Origin: JANLQX01 sp031418775
Lineage (GTDB): Bacteria; Actinomycetota; Acidimicrobiia; Acidimicrobiales; JANYDT01
DNA: 20,897 nt
Assembly: GCA_031418775.1 (NCBI GenBank)
Contig: JANOJN010000125.1
Location: 1-20,897, forward strand
Direction of reading: 5' to 3'
Shown: positions 1 to 6,734 of the stretch, in pieces
Position numbering within the stretch: the stretch's first letter is position 1
How the letters are laid out: each line of letters starts with the position of its first letter
The notes under the pieces: model-generated
What the model was told of the DNA's origin: nothing
The model's database searches: none
The model's input: only the letters and a program-made list of their open reading frames with translations
Position numbers and translations under genes: made by a program

Positions 1-229
1 GGTTGGTGTGGAGGAGAGTGCCCGTCGCGTTGATCACGGCTTTCAGCAGTCGGCGCGACGAACCCCGGGCGACCCCAACCGCAGCGGTGAATGGATCGAG
101 ACGATTCACGGCGATCCCAACGCGGGCGGCGTCGGCAAGCATTGAACGGGGGACGCCCTCGAGCTCGGGGTGCGACGTGAGCTGGCGCGTCAGGGCGTCC
201 ACGGACGGCGGACGCGACGGCTCGGACAC
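1..229 (-). CDS. selA: L-seryl-tRNA(Sec) selenium transferase (selenocysteine synthase), N-terminal part, cut by the left edge
   Basis: SelA is a PLP enzyme that converts seryl-tRNA(Sec) to selenocysteinyl-tRNA(Sec) using selenophosphate, so it is needed for UGA-directed selenocysteine insertion. Reading the minus strand from 229 gives about 76 residues. They include PPSVDALTRQL near the N-terminus and VINATGTLLHTN at the cut edge; the latter matches the conserved VIN-x-TG-x-x-LHTN segment of SelA (E. coli has VINLTGTVLHTN). The start is set at GTG 229-227 because TAGCGT lies exactly 7 nt upstream, the leaderless geometry seen elsewhere in this window. The spacing from start to VINATG also fits the family. 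The PLP-lysine region lies outside the window. The gene is divergent from the PBP gene. No tRNA-Sec, selB or selD is visible here. The family call is firm; completeness of the gene cannot be judged. Confidence 0.86.
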   Translation of the reverse strand, partial: MSEPSRPPSVDALTRQLTSHPELEGVPRSMLADAARVGIAVNRLDPFTAAVGVARGSSRRLLKAVINATGTLLHTN

Positions 230-236
230 GACCGAG

Positions 237-242
237 ACGCTA
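237..242 (-). promoter_or_regulatory. -10 element of a leaderless selA transcript
   Basis: On the minus strand TAGCGT is followed by 7 nt and then the GTG start of selA. No Shine-Dalgarno sequence precedes the GTG. The TAnnnT-N7-start pattern recurs at five other genes in this window. No clear -35 is seen. Confidence 0.5.
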
Positions 243-532
243 GTGTCCCGAGTCGTAAGCGGCTCGCGGAACTCGCGAGTCGGATTTCGTTGTGGGAAGG
301 ACGCAGGAGGCAGCGCCTGCCTTGTCCAACCGCAACGACGAGGACGCCGCCACGGCGGAATCCGGCCGAGAGTTCCGCAGCAGACTTTGTGACTCGGGAC
401 ACTCCAAGTGTGTCGCCGAATCGGTGACCGAGCGGTGGGATCGTCTGGTCGCCGACCGAGCCGGTCCGCCCTTGGCGAGCTGCTGTCCGGAGGATCTCGA
501 AGGCGCGCAGGAGATGGCGCGAGACTCGGTCC
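243..532. other. Intergenic region between selA and the PBP gene, no gene recognised
   Basis: About 290 bases separate the divergent selA and PBP genes. I looked for tRNA-Sec (selC) on both strands because it can lie beside selA. I found no T-arm consensus or TCA anticodon loop in a foldable context. The only local structure is a small hairpin, ACACT-CCA-AGTGT, at 399-411. AGGAG at 509-513 resembles a ribosome binding site, but it lies 19 nt from the GTG chosen for the PBP, which is too far. Open frames through this stretch look like chance frames in GC-rich DNA. Confidence 0.5.
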
Positions 533-2929
533 GTGCTCCGCCTGATCGCCCGCGTGTTGCGCGTCACGCTGAAGACCGTGACGGTGACGGTCTTCAGCGC
601 CACGGTTGTGCCGCTCGCGCTCATTGCCGCAGTGCTCGGGGTGGTGCTCTTCACTCCGGTTCCGGTCGCCATTCCCGACCGGAAGGTCCAGGCGTCGCTC
701 CTGCCGACGAGCGTGTTCGACGCGAACGGCCAGCTGCTCACGGTGTTCCGTCGATTCGATTCGAACATCCCCATGCGCAAACAGGACATCCCTCGGATTC
801 TCCGCAACGCCGTTCTCGCCTCCGAGGATCGGCGTTTCTATACCCACCAGGGTGTCGACATCAAGGGTCTGGCGCGGGCGATACGGCGAGACCTCAAGTC
901 AGGTGAGGCCGAACAGGGCGCGTCCACGATCACGCAGCAGCTCGTGAAGACGGTGTACTACCCCGAAGAGGACGTGAAGGACGCAAAGACCGCTACCGCG
1001 ACGCCGCTCCGTCGCACTCTGGACCGGGGGTGGCGCAAGCTGCGAATCGCGGTGATCGCCAACCGCCTCGACCGTGATCTGGAGAAGGACGACATCCTCT
1101 TCGAGTACCTCTCGAACGTGTTCCTCGGCAACGGTGCCTACGGGATGGCGGCCGCGTCGGAGACGTATTTCCGCAAGCCGATACGCGCACTTACTGCGTC
1201 GGAAGCGGCGACCCTTGTCGGGATCATTCCCGCTCCGAGCAAGTACGAACCTCGGCGGAACCTCTCCAACGCCGAGTTCAAGCGCAAGGCGACGCTTCGT
1301 CAGATGTTCGACGTCGGCTACCTCAACGAGGTCGAAGTTGCCGACGCGCTCGCCCAGGAACTCTGGTCAGACACCAATGGTCCGCCGCCGGCCGGCCAGA
1401 AGGTGACGGTGTTCTACGGGCCGCGTGAGGTCGACACTAAGTACCCCTATTTCGTCGACTACGTGCGCCGGTACCTCGTGTCTCGCTACGGCGACGCCGC
1501 CGTCTATGGCGGCGGACTTCGGGTGACGACGACGATCGAGCCACGCCTGCAGGACGCCGCCGAGATCGCCGCGGCCAAGACCCTTGGCGGAACCCAGCCG
1601 AACCTGGAGATGTCGATCGTTTCGGTCGAGCCGCTGACCGGCTACGTCAAGGCGCTCGTCGGCGGGCGCGACTTCTCCGCTCCGGGTGGCCAGGTGAACC
1701 TTGCGCTCGGCGACTGCCCGACCCCGGAACGGCTTCGCCGGCTCCTTCGCGGGTCGAACCCCAAGCTGGCGCCGACCTGTACGGGAAGGAACTATGTCGA
1801 CGGCGGTGGCTCGGGCCGTTCGCCGGGATCGTCGATCAAGCCGATCGTCCTTGCCGCGGCCTTTGCCCAAGGCGTGCCGCCGACCCAGGTGATCAGCGGA
1901 GCGCAATACGTCGACCCGAGATGCAAGAAACCGATCAAGGGCTGCGTCATCAACAACTACGAAGGCGCGTCCTACGGCTCGGTGGACCTTCGAGCGGCGA
2001 CTGTGCGCTCCGTCAACACTGCGTACGCGCGTCTGGGCTACGACGTCGTCGGCATCGAGAATGTGGCGAAGATGGCCCAGCGTCTGGGGATCACGTCGGC
2101 CTGGTACGACCCGGCCCGCCATGGTCCGAGCTATGCGTTGGGCGGCATCGATGTGAGCCCGCTCGAGATGGCGGCGGCCTACTCCGTGTTCGCCGGGCGT
2201 GGCCTTCGGGCACCGGCAACCCCGATCCTGTCCGTGGTCGACGCGAACGGGGAGGTCCTCGAGGACAACACCCGGACCCGTCCGAACCGCGTCCTCAGCC
2301 GGGCGGTCGCCGACAACGTGAACAACGTTCTCCAGGGTGTCGTCACCGAAGGCACAGGGAAAAGGGCGGCGCTGGGTGACCGTCCCGTCGCCGGCAAGAC
2401 CGGTACGAGCCAGGGGTACGGCAACGCCTGGTTCGTCGGCTATACCCCGACCCTCTCGACGGCGGTGTGGATGGGGTATCGGGACCGACCCCGGCCGCTG
2501 TACGGCATCCGCGGCGTGGCCCGTGTCGCCGGCGGCACACTGCCGGCGCAGACATGGTCCGACTACATGGGTGTGGCAATGAAGGGCATTGCCGCCACCT
2601 CCTTCGACGAACCGGCCCCGATTGTTCGTGCGAAGGTCCAGTCGGTGGCCGAGATCAAAGCTCGAAAGCTGCGAGAGGGCATCGATCCCGGCTCGCGGCG
2701 CCGCCCCGCCGGCACCGGCACCTCGTCGTTCGTTTCGAACGAGGCTCCGCCCCTGCTCGTGTCGCCGCCAACCGACGAGTCGTTCCGACCGTCAGCAGCG
2801 GTGTCGACGATCGTTCCCGGGTCGCCGCCGGTCGCCGCCGGTCCGCTGCCGGAGAACGGACCGGGAGAGTCGGCGCAGCCCCCGGCGGTGGTCGCCGCTC
2901 CGGCCGTGCCGTCACGCTCCACCGGATAG
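533..2929 (+). CDS. Class A penicillin-binding protein (bifunctional transglycosylase/transpeptidase)
   Basis: This enzyme polymerises lipid II into glycan strands and cross-links the stem peptides on the outer face of the membrane. Counting from GTG 533 (798 residues), a short cytoplasmic head and one membrane segment (about 17-40) come first. The GT51 domain has SEDRRFYTHQGVD, with catalytic Glu98, followed by GASTITQQLVK (129-139) and LSNVFLGNGAYG (193-204). The transpeptidase domain has SSIK (Ser433/Lys436), SVN (493-495) and KTG (622-624), so both active sites look intact. A loop before the SxxK motif carries Cys395 and Cys416, with Cys464 and Cys471 after it; these may form disulfides outside the cell. 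The last ~100 residues are a Pro/Ser/Ala-rich tail, common in actinobacterial PBP1 proteins. The start is uncertain because no well-placed Shine-Dalgarno sequence or -10 precedes the GTG. It appears to be transcribed alone. Confidence 0.93.
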   Translation: MLRLIARVLRVTLKTVTVTVFSATVVPLALIAAVLGVVLFTPVPVAIPDRKVQASLLPTSVFDANGQLLTVFRRFDSNIPMRKQDIPRILRNAVLASEDRRFYTHQGVDIKGLARAIRRDLKSGEAEQGASTITQQLVKTVYYPEEDVKDAKTATATPLRRTLDRGWRKLRIAVIANRLDRDLEKDDILFEYLSNVFLGNGAYGMAAASETYFRKPIRALTASEAATLVGIIPAPSKYEPRRNLSNAEFKRKATLRQMFDVGYLNEVEVADALAQELWSDTNGPPPAGQKVTVFYGPREVDTKYPYFVDYVRRYLVSRYGDAAVYGGGLRVTTTIEPRLQDAAEIAAAKTLGGTQPNLEMSIVSVEPLTGYVKALVGGRDFSAPGGQVNLALGDCPTPERLRRLLRGSNPKLAPTCTGRNYVDGGGSGRSPGSSIKPIVLAAAFAQGVPPTQVISGAQYVDPRCKKPIKGCVINNYEGASYGSVDLRAATVRSVNTAYARLGYDVVGIENVAKMAQRLGITSAWYDPARHGPSYALGGIDVSPLEMAAAYSVFAGRGLRAPATPILSVVDANGEVLEDNTRTRPNRVLSRAVADNVNNVLQGVVTEGTGKRAALGDRPVAGKTGTSQGYGNAWFVGYTPTLSTAVWMGYRDRPRPLYGIRGVARVAGGTLPAQTWSDYMGVAMKGIAATSFDEPAPIVRAKVQSVAEIKARKLREGIDPGSRRRPAGTGTSSFVSNEAPPLLVSPPTDESFRPSAAVSTIVPGSPPVAAGPLPENGPGESAQPPAVVAAPAVPSRSTG
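567..599 (+). repeat. Perfect 13-bp inverted repeat inside the start of the PBP coding region
   Basis: CGCTGAAGACCGT (567-579) and its exact reverse complement ACGGTCTTCAGCG (587-599) are separated by 7 nt. The hairpin covers codons 12-23 of the PBP, which encode the repetitive Lys-Thr-Val-Thr-Val-Thr-Val-Phe-Ser run at the start of the membrane segment. It would form a strong stem close to the translation start. It could be an accident of the Val/Thr codons. Confidence 0.6.
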
Positions 2930-2939
2930 CCGACCGGTG

Positions 2940-2963
2940 CCGGCGGGGTCGTGGGCCCGCCGG
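2940..2963 (+). terminator. GC-rich hairpin after the PBP stop codon
   Basis: CCGGCGGG (2940-2947) pairs perfectly with CCCGCCGG (2956-2963) across an 8-nt loop, beginning 11 nt after the PBP stop codon. G·U pairs can extend it by two. No U-tract follows, so it would be a terminator of the U-less kind proposed for actinobacteria, or simply a 3'-end stabiliser. Confidence 0.4.
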
Positions 2964-3010
2964 TGGTACCTCAAGACCCCCTCAAGGTTGGCCGTGCCGG
3001 GCGGGGCGAC

Positions 3011-3038
3011 TCAAGCGAACGCCTCTACCGGTCGATGA
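3011..3038 (+). promoter_or_regulatory. Sigma-28 (FliA)-like promoter upstream of the GGDEF-EAL gene
   Basis: TCAAG (3011-3015), 15 nt, then GTCGATGA (3031-3038). This resembles flagellar sigma-factor promoters (TCAAG or TAAA in the -35 region, GCCGATAA at -10) with one mismatch in the core. ATG 3047 lies 8 nt after the -10, so the transcript would begin at or very near the start codon. Two more TCAAG words lie upstream (2971-2975 and 2982-2986) without a matching -10. The same geometry occurs at 7531-7558. Confidence 0.45.
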
Positions 3039-3046
3039 TTCTCCCG

Positions 3047-5314
3047 ATGCTGAACCGCTTTGACGTCGCGGAGAACGATTTTCTGCGCGCCCTCGTGGAT
3101 GTCGCGGGTGATGCGCTGATGGTGATCGACGCTCTCGGGCGGGTGCTCTATGCATCAGCCGGCCTGTCGCGCTTCGCCGGAGTGCCCTCCGGCGACCTCG
3201 TCGGGGGCGCCTCGGCCGCGCTCTTCCACGAAGACGACCGCCGCGCGCTCGTCGCCGATGTGCAACGGATGGCGAACACCGACCTGAAGCGCTTCCGGCG
3301 CGACTGCCGCATGGTGTCGCGCTCCGCCGACATGCACGACGTCGAAGTCGAGGTCGTGAACGAACTGGCCAACGCCGCCATCGAAGGCATCGTGGTGGTC
3401 GTCCGCGACGTCGACGCGCTCCGCGATGCGCAGGCCCAGGCGTCGGCGGCTTCGGCCGACCGGGCGCTGCTGGCCAACACGTCCGCACGCTTCGCCAACA
3501 GCACCGTCGACGACACCGAGCGCGATCTGCACGAGACGCTCGACGATCTCTGTCGCCACGCCGGGTTCCGGCGGGCTGTGCTGTGGGCACCGGATGAGTT
3601 CATGCGTTTCCTCGTCGGCAACGACGAGAGCACCAGCGGCGAGTCGCTGGTGAGCCATCTGCCCGATCTGCCGCTCACCCTCATGCGGTCGCTCGCTCCC
3701 GACTTCTTCTCGGGCGCCGTCGTCGACGCATCGCCCGCAGGTCCGCTCGATGCGCTCGTGCAGGCGATCAACGTCGTCGACGCACCTCCGGTCGAACGGC
3801 TTCTTCTTGTACCCCTGCGCCTTGCCGGCAATCTCGTCGGCATGTTGACTCTCGAGCCGACGGATCCGACGCAACGCTTCACCCACGAGCACTACGCCGT
3901 CTTCACCGGCATCGGCAACGTGCTGGCCAACGCCATCGGGCGTCGGAACGCCGAACGGGCGCTCGCCCATCAGGCGCTCCACGACCCCCTCACCGGTCTC
4001 CCGAACCGGTCTCTTCTGCTCGACCGCATCGAACTGGCTCTGGCCCGGAGTGTGCGCACCGGGGAGAACGTCACGGTGATCCTCATCGATCTCGACGGCT
4101 TCAAGGACGTGAACGACACGCTCGGCCACGGCGCCGGCGACGACCTCCTGCGCATCGTGGCGCGACGCCTTTCGCAGACGCTGCGTGACGCCGACTCGGT
4201 GGCCCGACTCGGCGGCGACGAGTTCGTGGTGGTCGCCGAGACATCGACCGATGCCCTTCACGCGAGCACCGTGGCCAGCCGGATCCTCGAGGCTCTTCGC
4301 GAGCCGGTGCAGATCGCCGGGCAACAGGTGACGGTGAGCGGTTCGATCGGCGTGATGGTCGGCAATGCCCATCAGGACAAGACCATCGACGCGGCAACGC
4401 TGCTCCGCAAGGCCGACATCGCCATGTACCGGGCCAAGAGCAGCGGACGCAACCGCATCGAAGTGTTCAGTGACGAGATGGAGGACAAGATCCTCCGGCG
4501 GTTCGCTCTCCTGGAGGATCTGCAGCGCGGGCTCATCGCCGGTGAGCTGGTGGCCTGGTTCCAGCCCATCATCGACGTCGCCAGCGGACGTCTGATGTCG
4601 TTCGAAGCGCTTGCCAGGTGGATCCATCCGACCCGTGGCGTGATCCCTCCGCTCGACTTCATCGAGTTGGCCGAAGGCAGCGGCGTCGTCCACGCGTTGG
4701 GTCAGCGCATCCTCGAGAACGCGGTGTCGCAGCTCGCCGAGTGGCACGACAGCGGACTCGTCGATTCGTCCGTGACGGTCTCGGTCAACGTGTCGGTCCG
4801 TCAGCTGCTGGCCCATGATTTCGTCGAACTCGTGTCGCGGACGCTCGACAAGTTCGGCCTGCACCCGAAGAACCTGCATCTCGAACTGACCGAGACGATC
4901 CTGGCCGACCGCAAGCTCGCGACAGGACCGCTCCTTCGTCTTCGTGATCTCGGTGTGCGGGTGTCCATCGACGACTTCGGCACCGGGTATTCCTCGCTAT
5001 CCTACCTGCGCGACCTCCCGATCGATTGCCTCAAGATCGATCGCTCGTTCGTCCAGGGTCTCGGGGCCGATCGTCGTGACAGCGCGCTGGTCGGTGCCGT
5101 GGTGGCGATGGCTGTTGAGCTCGGACTCTGTGTGGTTGCGGAGGGCGTGGAGACGCCGGAGCAGTTCGCTCAGCTAGAACGCCTCGGCTGCCAGCAGGCC
5201 CAGGGGTTCCTTTTCGGGCGTCCCTGCCCGGCGGCGGACATGCCCGGTGCCATCGGGCTGCTCGCCCTCGGCTCACGCGAAGCGAAGCAGGTCGACCCCA
5301 GCGCCTCCACCTGA
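3047..5314 (+). CDS. PAS/GAF-like-GGDEF-EAL protein (cyclic-di-GMP cyclase and/or phosphodiesterase)
   Basis: This protein is predicted to make and/or degrade cyclic-di-GMP in the cytoplasm. Counting from ATG 3047 (755 residues), a PAS-like sensor covers about 10-125 (VIDALGRVLYASAGLSRFAG) and a GAF-like region about 140-300. The GGDEF domain has an intact GGDEF at 389-393 and an inhibitory site RDAD at 380-383, exactly five residues before it. The EAL domain has EAL 520-522, Asn581, ELTET 613-617, DDFGTGYSS from 642, Lys663 and EGVET 699-703. Both catalytic domains therefore look competent. No membrane segment is visible. The frame stays open upstream to GTG 2951 and includes ATG 3035. I chose 3047 because it lies 8 nt after a sigma-28-like -10 that would cover 3035, and because the PAS domain begins just after it. 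The domain call is firm; the start is less so. Confidence 0.92.
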   Translation: MLNRFDVAENDFLRALVDVAGDALMVIDALGRVLYASAGLSRFAGVPSGDLVGGASAALFHEDDRRALVADVQRMANTDLKRFRRDCRMVSRSADMHDVEVEVVNELANAAIEGIVVVVRDVDALRDAQAQASAASADRALLANTSARFANSTVDDTERDLHETLDDLCRHAGFRRAVLWAPDEFMRFLVGNDESTSGESLVSHLPDLPLTLMRSLAPDFFSGAVVDASPAGPLDALVQAINVVDAPPVERLLLVPLRLAGNLVGMLTLEPTDPTQRFTHEHYAVFTGIGNVLANAIGRRNAERALAHQALHDPLTGLPNRSLLLDRIELALARSVRTGENVTVILIDLDGFKDVNDTLGHGAGDDLLRIVARRLSQTLRDADSVARLGGDEFVVVAETSTDALHASTVASRILEALREPVQIAGQQVTVSGSIGVMVGNAHQDKTIDAATLLRKADIAMYRAKSSGRNRIEVFSDEMEDKILRRFALLEDLQRGLIAGELVAWFQPIIDVASGRLMSFEALARWIHPTRGVIPPLDFIELAEGSGVVHALGQRILENAVSQLAEWHDSGLVDSSVTVSVNVSVRQLLAHDFVELVSRTLDKFGLHPKNLHLELTETILADRKLATGPLLRLRDLGVRVSIDDFGTGYSSLSYLRDLPIDCLKIDRSFVQGLGADRRDSALVGAVVAMAVELGLCVVAEGVETPEQFAQLERLGCQQAQGFLFGRPCPAADMPGAIGLLALGSREAKQVDPSAST

Positions 5315-5488
5315 CGAGGAGCAGCGCCGGGTTGCGGCAGGGCTACACCGTCGAGACGATCAACGTTCGGGCCATGGGTGAGCAAGGCCAGCGAGCGCAG
5401 CGAGTCGGCCGAGGGAACCCCGAAGAGGCCCGGTCGGTGGGTGCCGAAGCGCAGCGGAGGCGGGGCCCATCGACGATTGGAGCGAGCC
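5315..5488. other. Intergenic region between converging genes, with a GC-rich repeat-like tract
   Basis: The tract from about 5388 to 5466 is built of short related words such as CAGCGAGCGCAGCGAGTCGG and GAAGCGCAGCGGAGGCG. It has no convincing coding signal in any frame. Only one copy is in this window, so calling it a dispersed repeat is a guess from its texture. No terminator with a U-tract was found between the converging genes. Confidence 0.3.
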
Positions 5489-6676
5489 TCAGCGCTGCGC
5501 TCCGGCACCGCGGACGACGTCGGCCTCGCACCGCAGGACCTTGCGGCAGGCGACGCCGATCGGCGGGGCGAACCACACGTCGTCGGACGTGAAGCCGAGA
5601 GGTGAGAACGTGCGCGAACTGATCCCGATCACCCGGCCGCGGTCGTCGGTCAACGGACCGCCACGAAACGCCGTGCCAAGTGGGGCGGTGTGCTGGAGCC
5701 CGGTCGCCGACACGTCGGCGACGAAGCCCTGCGTGACCGCGCCGCCCGCGGTGCCGAGGGCACTCAACGCGAACACCTGGCTTCCGAGGCGCACGTCGTT
5801 GGGGCGTGCCCACGACAGCTTCGGCAGGCTCGGCTCGTCGACGATGAGCAACGCGATGTCGTTCGCCTCGTCCCACGTCCACAGCGTGGCCTTCATATCG
5901 GTGGTGCCCTGCCGCAGGGTCACGGTCGGCCCCGGGTCACGGGTGCCGGAGCGGATGACGTCGTAGGACGTCAAAAGGAACGATCGCTGACCATCGGCGG
6001 CGACGACGAACGCCGTCCCCAACGCCGGAGCGCCGGCTTCGTCGAACGTCCGGACCACCCACATCGAGGCTTTCGACGCGTTCAGCAGGTTGGCCAGCGT
6101 GTCGCCGGTGGCGGCGAGTTTGCTCAGCGGCGCCAGCTCATCCTGGATTCGGGCCTGGGCGTTCGTCGCTTCCGCGTTGATCTTGGCCGAACCCTGCTCG
6201 ATGCGTCGATCGAGTCCCTGGACCAGCGATTCTGAACGGTCCTTCTTGTAGGCGTAGTTCATGTAGAGCGCTGCACTTATGGCACCGACCGCCAGCGCCG
6301 TCGTGAGGAGCAGCAGACAGATGCCGATGACACTGCGCGGCACGATGCGGCGTCGAGGGGCGAAGCGTTTTGCCAGCTCTTTGCGGCGGTGATCGGCGGC
6401 GCGGCGCTTGGCCCGCTTCCTCCTCCGAATGTCGCGTCGCGTCGGCGTCCGCCGAGGCGGGACCTCGGCCACCGACTCCTGGTCGAAGATGGCGTTGTTC
6501 CCCGATGCGAGTGCCGACGCGGCCGGTGCGTCCGGCCCGGTTTCGCCGTTCGCGCTGATCACTCCGAATGATTCAGACGCGTCGTCGCCCAACCAGTCGG
6601 CGTCGTCGGGGGCCCATGCGTCGGCGCCCTCTTCGGCGAAGGGCGGCGACCCCTCGCGATCTGTGGGCACAGCCAT
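5489..6676 (-). CDS. Membrane-anchored trypsin-like (HtrA-fold) protein lacking catalytic His and Ser: predicted pseudoprotease
   Basis: The 395-residue protein starts at ATG 6676. TACCGT lies 7 nt upstream on the minus strand, which supports a leaderless start. Residues 1-75 are acidic and probably disordered, 76-112 are very basic (RRRKRAKRR), and 113-140 form one membrane segment. Residues 145-205 look like a helical or coiled stalk. A trypsin-like domain from about 203 then lies outside the membrane. It keeps the S1C layout: GTAFVV at 220-225, LLTSYDVI at 234-241 where families have LLTAAHVV, NDIALL at 272-277, and FRGGPL at 337-342 where families have GNSGGPL. The catalytic His is replaced by Asp239 and the catalytic Ser by Arg338; Asp273 remains. 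It is probably a binding or scaffold protein rather than a protease. No PDZ domain is seen. The fold assignment is by motif layout only. Confidence 0.72.
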   Translation of the reverse strand: MAVPTDREGSPPFAEEGADAWAPDDADWLGDDASESFGVISANGETGPDAPAASALASGNNAIFDQESVAEVPPRRTPTRRDIRRRKRAKRRAADHRRKELAKRFAPRRRIVPRSVIGICLLLLTTALAVGAISAALYMNYAYKKDRSESLVQGLDRRIEQGSAKINAEATNAQARIQDELAPLSKLAATGDTLANLLNASKASMWVVRTFDEAGAPALGTAFVVAADGQRSFLLTSYDVIRSGTRDPGPTVTLRQGTTDMKATLWTWDEANDIALLIVDEPSLPKLSWARPNDVRLGSQVFALSALGTAGGAVTQGFVADVSATGLQHTAPLGTAFRGGPLTDDRGRVIGISSRTFSPLGFTSDDVWFAPPIGVACRKVLRCEADVVRGAGAQR

Positions 6677-6683
6677 GGGGAAA

Positions 6684-6689
6684 ACGGTA
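6684..6689 (-). promoter_or_regulatory. -10 element of a leaderless pseudoprotease transcript
   Basis: On the minus strand TACCGT is followed by 7 nt (TTTCCCC) and the ATG at 6676. There is no Shine-Dalgarno sequence. It sits back to back with the Nudix promoter in a 58-bp divergent spacer. Confidence 0.5.
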
Positions 6690-6710
6690 CTGCCCGGAGA
6701 TGGGCTGTCC

Positions 6711-6726
6711 GGGTACCCGGGTACCC
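6711..6726. promoter_or_regulatory. Perfect 16-bp palindrome GGGTACCCGGGTACCC, candidate operator
   Basis: The palindrome is also a tandem repeat of GGGTACCC. It lies between the divergent pseudoprotease and Nudix genes and covers five of the six bases of the Nudix -10 element (6722-6727). A protein bound here would be expected to block that promoter. Confidence 0.45.
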
Positions 6727-6727
6727 T
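6722..6727 (+). promoter_or_regulatory. -10 element of a leaderless Nudix transcript
   Basis: TACCCT is followed by CGTCGGC (7 nt) and ATG 6735. The identical 7-nt spacer separates the ridA -10 from its GTG start. Confidence 0.5.
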
Positions 6728-6734
6728 CGTCGGC

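Noticed and set aside
243..532. Possible tRNA-Sec next to selA
   Set aside because: No 8-bp acceptor stem, TCA anticodon loop or T-arm consensus could be found on either strand.
292..906. Plus-strand open frame across the selA-PBP spacer
   Set aside because: It overlaps the PBP membrane and GT51 region in another frame, and its composition (Arg/Ala/Gly-rich) is that of a shadow frame.
1367..2122. Minus-strand open frame antisense to the PBP
   Set aside because: It overlaps the transpeptidase motifs of the PBP and has no homology I recognise.
2971..2998. A second sigma-28-type promoter from TCAAG 2971
   Set aside because: At the right spacing (2991) the sequence is GCCGTGCC, which lacks the GAT core of the -10.
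3155..4879. Long minus-strand open frame (574 codons) antisense to the GGDEF-EAL gene
   Set aside because: The plus strand has complete, motif-rich PAS, GGDEF and EAL domains over the same bases. The antisense frame has no recognisable domain and is expected from GC-rich codon bias.
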